A stretch of DNA of 64,000 nucleotides from NCBI RefSeq assembly GCF_014198245.1, contig NZ_JACIHE010000017.1:1-64000 (forward strand), read 5' to 3'. Below, in pieces: positions 57,024-64,000 of the stretch; within the stretch, counting starts at the first letter, position 1; the number at the start of each line of letters is the position of its first letter. The stretch comes from Bradyrhizobium sp. cir1 (GTDB taxonomy: Bacteria; Pseudomonadota; Alphaproteobacteria; Rhizobiales; Xanthobacteraceae). A program made the translations under genes and the position numbers. Under the pieces are notes generated by a model, which was not told where the DNA came from, did not search any database, and worked only from the letters and a program-made list of their open reading frames with translations.

Positions 57024-57037
57024 TTGCGTTATGTCAA
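57024..57037 (-). promoter_or_regulatory. FixK/FNR-type box upstream of hemN
   Basis: TTGCGTTATGTCAA fits the Bradyrhizobium FixK2 pattern TTG(A/C)-N6-(T/G)CAA. It is 58 bases upstream of the hemN start. Confidence 0.6.
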
Positions 57038-58795
57038 ACCCGGCTAGTGGTTTCTGAGATCTGGTCCGGTTTTCGATGTTACTGCCAACGCGGCTTAGGG
57101 GCAGAGCAGGGAGTGAGAGCCGCTCGTTGCCGATTATCTTTAAGTATGAATCATTTTCTCGGGCGAGCACGGTTGAAGCGGCTAGTCGTGCCCGACGAGC
57201 CGGCGCGAACGATCAATCGCCCTTCCGAGGACACTTCGGTTCGCATTTGCTGGTCGCCATTTATTTTTGCGACGAAAACATGGGCTTGTAGGTCTCACCA
57301 GGAGGAGCTGAGCTTCCGCTGGGTCTTCAAACCGGCTTTTTCAAGAAAAAGCCGATTTGGTTGCTCACAGAGTGCAACGGATGCCTCCCGTCCAAGGCCG
57401 GCGTGCCACGTAAGATAAGTTGGTTGCCAGATGAGAGCGCGAGGATCGCAATCGCACAACGTGACGCGACGTGCGATTCAAGTCCTTTGGCGCAGTCGAC
57501 GAAAACGGGTGTTGATCCCTGGTATCGAACGCATAAGCCTCAATTCCGCCACGCTGGTTGTCTCATTGCCACAAGCATCATCACGGATGTACTGATGATG
57601 TTGGGGCGACCCCAGCGCACTTTCAGCCCCCCGGCCAAGTGCGTCGGGGCGCCTTGGTTCGGCGGCGTCTCGTCGCTGTCTAATGTAGCTCACCAACTCA
57701 CAATGGAGCTATCGATCCTTGCCAGATCCCGCATATCTATTCCGTTAGCCTTCCTTGGCGTCGCATTGATGCGATCGCAGTCAGTTTCACATAGACTGCC
57801 TGGTCAGGCGTCGACCATCCCGTCACTATGTTCTCGATGCTCCGAGCTGGAGCCGTCTATGCAGGAGCCGCTGGGAGATCTTGCGCCTGTTCATTGCATG
57901 AAATTTGCCTTCGCATCCTGCCATTTCAGTCCATTCACAACGGATCGAGGAAGTTTGGTAGGCCCCAATCAAATCTGGAGCTCGTCTCCCGGAAATGAGA
58001 GCTGAGCGTAGCCAGGCAACAAGGAGATTGCCGCCAAACAGCGTGATCAGTCAAAGTGGGCGCCCCACCAGCTTCTGTTGTACAACGCCGAAGGCATCGA
58101 ACTCATCGGGGACCGGTAAAAGGATAACGATTGTGGCGCGGATGATTTCAAAGGCTGCACGCGCGACATTTTGACGGCTTCGTGGCCGAGGCGGCTGATT
58201 GCCGCGCCTTCGCATCCATGCCATCTCGAATTTGCCTGCGAATTTTTTGGCGCTCAGCACATCATCTTCCCTGACATTCTCCATGAGAACGTAACCGACA
58301 CACGCGCGGGAAACGAGATTGCGCGGCGTTGCAGTTCTACATTGAAGTAGATCTTCCAGGCTCCCCGCCGCTCTTGAGAAAGTCGAAGACGCCCCCCTGG
58401 CGCGATCCGCGGGTTAGCCAGGTCGTGCCCGATCGTCGCCATCAGATGCTCTTCTTCCTCCGTTACTGCGCCCTAGATTAGAGGGCCGCGCAAGCCATAG
58501 ACGAGATCGAGGTAGGCCTCATCCCGCTCGCGCGCCCCGCCAACATTGAGCCTCCCGCCAAACGGAAAGCGCGAACGGGATGTGACTAGGTACGGACCGC
58601 TCGGCTCATAAGAATCAGCTGGGATGCACGAGATGAGCCGCCCCATCGCCGCTCGCCCGACAGATTTTCGTTGGTCGCGTTGGCGGCTTTCAGAGTTAGG
58701 CAAGGCGCGCGGACCAGACTTAAGCTGCGGCCTCCATCACGTTCTGACCGTGCTGGATCTCCTGCCGATCCCACGAAAGATGGGAGTTGAGACTT
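57038..58795. other. Long gap; decayed genes
   Basis: A 214-codon open frame at 57361-58005 (+) is Ser/Arg/Pro-rich and has no recognisable domain; I do not trust it. On the minus strand, 58051-58442 in two frames (ENVREDDVLSAKKFAGKFEM) and 58473-58700 (GRLISCIPADSYEPSGPYLV) read like pieces of real, frameshifted genes of unknown family. Confidence 0.35.
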
Positions 58796-59512
58796 TCAAG
58801 TGAGAACCAATTGGATGCCGGCAACGACCAGAACCGCCACGAGGGCAAATCTGATTCCTGCCGGGTTCAGGCAGTTCAGGCTGACTACCGTTCCAGCGAC
58901 CGCACCCGCCAGCGCAGAGATAGCGTAAAGAGCCAAATCCGGAGAGGGAAATTGGCCGCTGAAAAGAGCTCCGACGAAGCCAACTGTGGAATTGGCCAGA
59001 ATAAAAGGGGGTGATAATGCGACGGCCTGCTTCGGTGATGCCCAATTCAGTGTGATGAGCGTCGGCGCGAGGAACACTCCGCCGCCCACGCCGGTCAGGC
59101 CGGAAACCAGGCCAAGGGTTGCGCCAATGCTCACGCTTGCCCTGAGTGGAGTTTCGCAAAGACGATCGGCGGCTGGTCCCCGCTGCATGATCATCACTGC
59201 GCTCGCCAGAAGAAGAACGAGCCCCGTCAGCGTCTTGTACATGTGGTCCTCGAGCACAATCAAGCCACCGGCAAGCGACGCTGGCACCGACGAGAAGAGA
59301 AGCGGGCGCAGGATTGGCCAGTCAACGACCTTGTTGCGGTTGAAGAGCCACGTAGAATAGGTCGCGACGACAATGTTGAGAGCAAGCGCCGTCGGGCGCA
59401 TCTCTGTCGATGACATACCAAAAAATGCCATTAGCGAGACGAATGCAGTCCCACCAGCCTGGCCAACGCTCGCATAGAGCAGTGAGATGATCGCGAAGAG
59501 CAGAGAAGCCAT
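58796..59512 (-). CDS. TauE/SafE (TSUP) family membrane permease
   Basis: A 238-residue inner-membrane protein with seven or eight hydrophobic helices. The two duplicated family motifs are visible: ISLLYASVGQAGGTAFVSLM near the start and GLVSGLTGVGGGVFLAPTLI in the middle. The family exports or imports sulfur-containing anions (sulfite, sulfoacetate, sulfonates); the substrate here is unknown. Start is the ATG at 59512. It stands alone and is intact. Confidence 0.9.
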   Translation of the reverse strand: MASLLFAIISLLYASVGQAGGTAFVSLMAFFGMSSTEMRPTALALNIVVATYSTWLFNRNKVVDWPILRPLLFSSVPASLAGGLIVLEDHMYKTLTGLVLLLASAVMIMQRGPAADRLCETPLRASVSIGATLGLVSGLTGVGGGVFLAPTLITLNWASPKQAVALSPPFILANSTVGFVGALFSGQFPSPDLALYAISALAGAVAGTVVSLNCLNPAGIRFALVAVLVVAGIQLVLT

Positions 59513-60869
59513 GCTTCACCGACCGTGGCGACGATCTTCGCCGTTTTCCACCGAGCCCATCATGATTCGTGCATCAGGTGCGATCTAACTGTGTTTCTGC
59601 TTGGGGACGGATCTAAGCGCTTCGCCGGAATCGCTGGCCGGAGGTGCAGTCAGTTCAATTTCCTTAACGGGTGCCATGTTTGGACCGTCCCATCAATTGC
59701 CGGAGTTGGTACTTGACTGGGCTGGAATAGGGCTGCGTTTGGGCCCTAAGGGAGCGGCACTCCGAGGGGGCCGCCGAGGTGAGCTGCATTTCTTGCTGTA
59801 GCTCACCTCGTGCCGCGCCTCGCAATGGTGTTGTCGCCTTTCCTCCGCATGTCATAAATGCTTCGAGATTCCTACGTCGCAACCAACCGTGTGCGTTCGA
59901 AGCCCTTTCTGCGACGTTTGATTTTGTTGAAATCAACAGTTGGTATGACACTTGCTGGTTTGGCGCGGGTCCTCTCCCTGCTGGAGAAGCGCATGCAAAG
60001 TGTCCTTCGCATCAAGCAGATCTCACCGTTACGAGTATCTCTCGTTGCGCCTCTAAGGTGGCCCCTTTCTGCACGTTCGGTACCTCTGCGCCAAGCCTGC
60101 CGGACGGATTCGATGAGACGCCGCACAATGATGCGAGGCGTATGGCTTCTGCCCCGCCTGTTCCGTGTTGCTCATCGATCGCGTCGCCGGCGCCGTCGCA
60201 CGGCGGAGAACCGGCGAACGGTTAGCGATGGCAACTCGCAAGATTGGGAAAAGACATGACTCTCCTGTTGTCTTCGTCTCTAAGCAGAGAATGGATGCTG
60301 GGACGCTCGTCGAGTCCCGCGCGCCCTAGCCGCTCGAGCTTAGTGGTATCGCGCAGATCAGAGCCCAGGATCTCGTCATGCTCGGCCTCGAGACAAACCA
60401 AAACGTCGTTCGGCTTCGTTTTCTCGCCATGCAAGCTCAACAGAGCCAAGGCTCTAGCCGGCGGAGCTGTTTGGAAGCTCAGTCCAGGACCCGCGGACCT
60501 TCTATCGGTGCCGGCATCATCAAACAGGACACCGTTGGCTTCGTATCGATGGCACAATCCTTCAACACTGATGAGGGCGATGATCTCCGATCTAACCAGT
60601 GCGCTATCGGCGAACCGGACCGATCGCTTCCGCTCAGCCTCAGAGGCAGGGATGATGGCGCTATCTCCGGTTTTTGCTGCGATCATGCCGGCGCATTCGG
60701 CGGCAGGGCAACGAATTCGCCGAATGGCGCCCGGCACAGCGCGAGCGCTCAGACTGCACGAATAACTAACCCTCGAGTTCAGCTCATGGACTGGAATTTG
60801 GCTCCGTCTGAAACAAGCGCAATCGAACACGATGACGGGGAGCTCGATCGTCGAGCTGAAGCGCCCATC
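59513..60869. other. No supported gene
   Basis: Between the permease and the LuxR solo. A minus-strand frame ending at 60222 (EIIALISVEGLCHRYEANGV, KPNDVLVCLEAEHDEILGSD) reads coding-like from about 60686, but I recognise no family. The luxR frame also runs open upstream to 60378. Confidence 0.3.
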
Positions 60870-61595
60870 ATGGACCTCTTTAGCTTCACCGAATGCGCTA
60901 ACCAGACTCATTCACTCAGAGCGCTATTCGAGCTTCTTGTAGGCTGTGCCACAAAGGAAGGCTTCAGTGAAGTCGCATACGGCGCTCTCAACTTCGATGA
61001 GCCACTTCGGCTGGCGGAGTATCCACCCCCGAGTGTGGCTGTGAAGTGGCCGCCAGACTGGTGCGACCGATACTTCAAGCGCAAGTACCATACTATCGAC
61101 CCGGTGGTCCGGCGGACGCCGATGCTTTCGCGGCCGTTTTTGTGGGATCAACTCGCCGACTACTATCAGCTTCAACCGGACGAAAGACGCGTACTGGACG
61201 AGGCGAGAGAGGCGGGGCTGAAGCATGGCATGAGCGTGCCGTTGTTTGGCCCGTTGGGTCGGATATCTGTGGTGTCGTTTGCTTCTGCGTTCGACGATGC
61301 TGATCCTCAGGACCGGATCGGTCATCTCAACGCGCTGGCCTGGCAGTTTCACACCGCCTATGGCGACATCGCTCGTCCCTGCGATCATGGTTGCGAAAGA
61401 AAAGTGGCACTATCGCAGCGGGAGATCAGTTGCATGCGTTGGGTGGCAGAGGGGAAATCGTCATGGGAAATTGGGAAGATCCTGGGAATCAGCGACAATA
61501 CAGTCAACTTTCATGTCAAGAATGCGATGCGCAAGCTGGGTGCGACCAGCCGAATTCAAGCGGTCGCTATAGCTATTCGCCTCAATGTTCTTTGA
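60870..61595 (+). CDS. LuxR-type quorum-sensing regulator (solo)
   Basis: A 241-residue transcription factor with an N-terminal autoinducer-binding domain (about residues 15-160) and a C-terminal LuxR HTH (about 175-240). The conserved ligand-pocket residues appear in WPPDWCDRYFKRKYHTIDPV and PFLWDQLADYY (Trp, Tyr, Asp-Pro, Trp) and HGMSVPLFGP (Gly). The HTH is WEIGKILGISDNTVNFHVKN. The ATG at 60870 gives the usual family length; an in-frame ATG at 60786 would add 28 residues. No luxI synthase gene lies nearby, so it would respond to signals made elsewhere or to plant compounds. Confidence 0.9.
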   Translation: MDLFSFTECANQTHSLRALFELLVGCATKEGFSEVAYGALNFDEPLRLAEYPPPSVAVKWPPDWCDRYFKRKYHTIDPVVRRTPMLSRPFLWDQLADYYQLQPDERRVLDEAREAGLKHGMSVPLFGPLGRISVVSFASAFDDADPQDRIGHLNALAWQFHTAYGDIARPCDHGCERKVALSQREISCMRWVAEGKSSWEIGKILGISDNTVNFHVKNAMRKLGATSRIQAVAIAIRLNVL

Positions 61596-61898
61596 ATTTG
61601 ACAACGGGGCACTAACAGCCAAATCGTGGGCTTCCAGCTTCTAGCATGTTGAGCATGGCACCTTCGGCGAGCTCGCAGATACGACGCTCCTTGGAGCAAG
61701 TCCGCTATCTCACGCTGCGTGAGGTTGTAGGACTTCACGAGATCGATGAATTGTCGAATCGACTGACCTGTTCCTCTGGTGTGTTGGCGGCATCTCGGCT
61801 AACTCTAGCCAGGCTCTGGATCCATTACTCAGACGAGCCCGCCCCTGGTGCTTCGGAACTGGATTGGGGCCGGCAGGGAGAGGAGCAGCTGAGGAAAG
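61596..61898. other. No supported gene
   Basis: A minus-strand fragment near 61690-61745 (LVKSYNLTQREIADLLQ) looks coding, but no complete gene is present. Confidence 0.3.
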
Positions 61899-61921
61899 AA
61901 CCCCGACCTGCGGTCGGGGTT
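61899..61921 (-). terminator. Rho-independent terminator of the outer-membrane protein gene
   Basis: Perfect 10-bp stem AACCCCGACC / GGTCGGGGTT with a 3-base loop. On the minus strand it is followed by CTTTCCTC. It lies 27 bases after the stop at 61949. Confidence 0.8.
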
Positions 61922-61948
61922 CCGATTCACGCAACGGCGTGGAGATCT

Positions 61949-62674
61949 CTATTTGGCAAAGGGCGAGCCAAACTTGTAATTGAGACGTGCCGTGATGAGA
62001 TCGATGTCCTGGTGGGCGCGGTCCGTGCCGAGCAACCCTGGGAAGCTTATGTTGCTGCGCTGCATGAATAAGTGGTTATACTCGACGCCAGCTGACCAGG
62101 TCGGCGTGAGGCTGACTTCGGCACCGGCCCCCAGCACGCCACCCCAACGCACATCATTGCTGTTGGCAAGCTCGGTGCCAGAAGCTACCGAATTGAGGAG
62201 ATAGTTGTTGCTGGTCACCGCAGCACCACCCTTTCCGTAAAGTAGGACGGCATTGAACGCGTAGCCGATATGTCCCGTGAGTAGACCGAATGCGTCTGTC
62301 GTGGTGCCAACGGTGTTTGCCGGAAAGGCGGTGCTGACATTGGAGCCGCTGAAGTCGGCCCAGTTGCCCTGACCTTCGATGCCGTAGACCATGTTGAAGA
62401 TCTGCCAACGATAGCCAATCTGGCCGCCAATGGTCCCGCCAGTCGAATTATGGCAGCCCTCGGGAGTGACGCCATTGAAGTCCCAGCAATTGTGGCTCGT
62501 TCCCCAACCGCCATTGACACCGATATAGTAGCCGGACCAGTCGATAATCGGGGCTGCGACCGGCAGCAGTGGCGCCTTGACCTTGACGGGCTGCCCGGCC
62601 AAGTCCGTGCCGAATGAGGGAGCGGCGGCACCGAGTGCGCCGATGCTTGCAGTCAGAATCAGAATCTTTTTCAT
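61949..62674 (-). CDS. Outer-membrane beta-barrel protein (Omp25/Omp31-like)
   Basis: From the ATG at 62674 the 241-residue product has a signal peptide (MKKILILTASIGALGAAAPS), then APIIDWSGYYIGVNGGWGTS, the hallmark start of the small porin-like barrel family common in Bradyrhizobium. Alternating strands follow (IGGQIGYRWQIFNMVYGIEG, GLLTGHIGYAFNAVLLYGKG, SLTPTWSAGVEYNHLF) to a terminal LNYKFGSPFAK. The frame is open to 62785 but the signal peptide decides the start. It ends before a strong terminator, so it is a single-gene unit. Confidence 0.9.
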   Translation of the reverse strand: MKKILILTASIGALGAAAPSFGTDLAGQPVKVKAPLLPVAAPIIDWSGYYIGVNGGWGTSHNCWDFNGVTPEGCHNSTGGTIGGQIGYRWQIFNMVYGIEGQGNWADFSGSNVSTAFPANTVGTTTDAFGLLTGHIGYAFNAVLLYGKGGAAVTSNNYLLNSVASGTELANSNDVRWGGVLGAGAEVSLTPTWSAGVEYNHLFMQRSNISFPGLLGTDRAHQDIDLITARLNYKFGSPFAK

Positions 62675-63551
62675 TCGAGTGTCGTTTCCTTTCGGTGCCC
62701 CCGGCGTCGTGCCTTTAACAATATGAACGCGAATTGCTGTAACTGCCGCACAACATGTCTTCGAAAGAAATGGGTCCAATCGCACGCCGCGTCAGATTGT
62801 GGAGCGCGCAACTTGCCATGCACTGCCTCGACCGAAATGCTGGGCCTGACACTGGTCGCTTCGCGCAGATGCTTCTTTGAATACGGTCCGTTCGTGATGA
62901 CCTGTGACGGGACGCCGCGCTGCGACCTGTTTGGCTCCCTCTGTCACTGACTAGCGACAGAGCCAGGCTGCGCCAACACGTCCCGTGCATGCTCGCTATT
63001 CAGAGAGTGCGGCAAATGAAGACCGCTGATCGGGGACGCCTCTCGTGCGCTCAAGCTCATTCTCCCGGCAGGACGGTCGCTGCCGCTTGCAATCGTGAGC
63101 GATGCGGCGATGATCGATCACAGGCCTGGATCGCTTTTGGCTCAGGACCTATCGCAAGTGCAGCACGATGATCCTCAACCTCGACCTCGATCGACGGGTG
63201 TCAAGGAGCCGATGCGGCTGTGCTTGTGAGGCTCTTGCTTGAACTTGCGCAAGCTCGTGCCGAGCCAAAAGTCAGGAGAGGAAACGGTATGGCTTTTCCT
63301 GGCGACGGCGACTATTAGCTCAGTCCCGTCTCGTCGCCGACTTGCTCTTGGTTCCAGGTGACTGGTCTGGGGTCACCAGAAGAGCTGCATAGGCGACAGT
63401 CGTCGTGAACGTGCTCGTCTTCAGCGGGGCTGAACATGAGTGGATTAAGGCCAGCTCCACCACGCTCTGCCCCGGTTGTTTTGCCGCCGCATAAGGTTCC
63501 TCCCAAGGACTTAACAAGCTAAACTCATGTGACAGTAGAGGTTCAAGCGCC
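62675..63551. other. No supported gene
   Basis: Upstream region of the outer-membrane gene and further unrecognised frames. No RNA gene or repeat identified. Confidence 0.35.
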
Positions 63552-63908
63552 CTATTGCGCGGTCGACGGCGCGAGTTCAGCCCGCAAGCTGCGTATCGCC
63601 TCGTTAGCCAGATTCAAAGTATTCTGTTCGCCCTTCTTTATCGAAGACTCAAGGAAAGTGCACAACCGGCTGTAGAGGACCGTCTTGCGATTATGCGCCA
63701 GCAACGGATCCTTCTCAACAAAGCGCCAGGCCTTATCAAAGGCTGCGCTCACGATAGCATCTTGCATCTGCACTTGCTCGGATAACAACTGATCCATCTC
63801 AACACTCCACCACGTCTTGATACAAGGAAGTACCTTCGCAAAAGCAAACCGAGAGTCTATGGCTTGTCCCAGCAAGTAAGACATCAGAGCCGCAGTACGC
63901 TCGGACAT
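63552..63908 (-). CDS. Hypothetical helical protein (118 aa, or 81 aa from the inner ATG)
   Basis: The sequence from MDQLLSEQVQMQDAIVSAAF on is charged and helical (AWRFVEKDPLLAHNRKTVLY, SSIKKGEQNTLNLANEAIRS), with even codon use, so it looks like a real protein. The inner ATG at 63797 has a GGAG site; the longer start at 63908 adds 37 residues of plausible sequence. No domain recognised and no clear partner. Confidence 0.5.
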   Translation of the reverse strand: MSERTAALMSYLLGQAIDSRFAFAKVLPCIKTWWSVEMDQLLSEQVQMQDAIVSAAFDKAWRFVEKDPLLAHNRKTVLYSRLCTFLESSIKKGEQNTLNLANEAIRSLRAELAPSTAQ

Positions 63909-64000
63909 CGAGCTGCTCTCGATGCTTCAATATATTTATAGATGTTTGTTGAAGTTCAGATGACCCCGAATGTCGTATTGCCAGGCGCAATTCGAATAAT

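Noticed and set aside
57361..58005. 214-codon plus-strand frame
   Set aside because: Ser/Arg/Pro-rich, no ribosome binding site or recognisable domain; surrounding DNA is decayed.
60222..60911. 229-codon minus-strand frame
   Set aside because: Part reads coding-like but there is no recognisable family, and it overlaps the upstream region of luxR; kept only as a note.

Overview
The window looks like part of a rhizobial, most likely Bradyrhizobium, symbiosis island. It carries promoters of the type III secretion regulator TtsI (tts boxes), NopM/IpaH-type ubiquitin-ligase effectors, pectin-degrading enzymes, a NifA/sigma-54 promoter, a FixK-type box before hemN and a Nod-factor-type O-acetyltransferase. 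Long stretches hold no intact gene, and there are many frameshifted genes and transposase scraps, as expected of a mobile accessory region. No rRNA, tRNA or CRISPR array was seen. Organism and island assignment are inferences from gene content.

Layout. 0-8.4 kb: a degraded zone with otsA, a frameshifted cold-shock gene, a small toxin-antitoxin-like operon with a broken PIN toxin, and the ghost of a hipA gene, a Wadjet jetC fragment and an integrase fragment. 8.4-11 kb: a first LRR-NEL effector behind two or three tts-like boxes, followed by IS630 debris. 12.4-29.6 kb: a dense defence island, all on the + strand except hipBA: Mre11-like nuclease, Rad50/SbcC-like (YhaN) ATPase with two compensating frameshifts, SIR2 and HerA, then hipBA with four operators exactly 27 bp apart, then a complete Wadjet system jetABCD. 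30-33.7 kb: a MATE transporter interrupted by one in-frame stop, an orphan NifA/sigma-54 promoter and an orphan tts box. 33.8-36.4 kb: polygalacturonase and pectinesterase, both with signal peptides. 37-39 kb: a J-domain protein and a chemotaxis-receptor remnant. 39.4-51.8 kb: four more type III effector candidates (two NEL ligases, two repeat proteins with integrase-like helical domains), an acyltransferase and a DUF3892 protein. 52-64 kb: OprB porin, a small membrane coiled-coil protein, hemN, a TauE/SafE permease, a LuxR solo, an outer-membrane beta-barrel protein and a small unknown gene.

How they work together. The effectors and pectinases would act on the legume host, and the tts boxes tie the effectors to one flavonoid-NodD-TtsI cascade. 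The sigma-54 and FixK sites fit expression under low oxygen in nodules. The defence block would guard against phages and plasmids. The most interesting candidate is the Mre11-like/Rad50-like/SIR2/HerA run. It mirrors the archaeal Mre11-Rad50-HerA-NurA cluster, with an NAD-consuming SIR2 protein in the place of the NurA nuclease.
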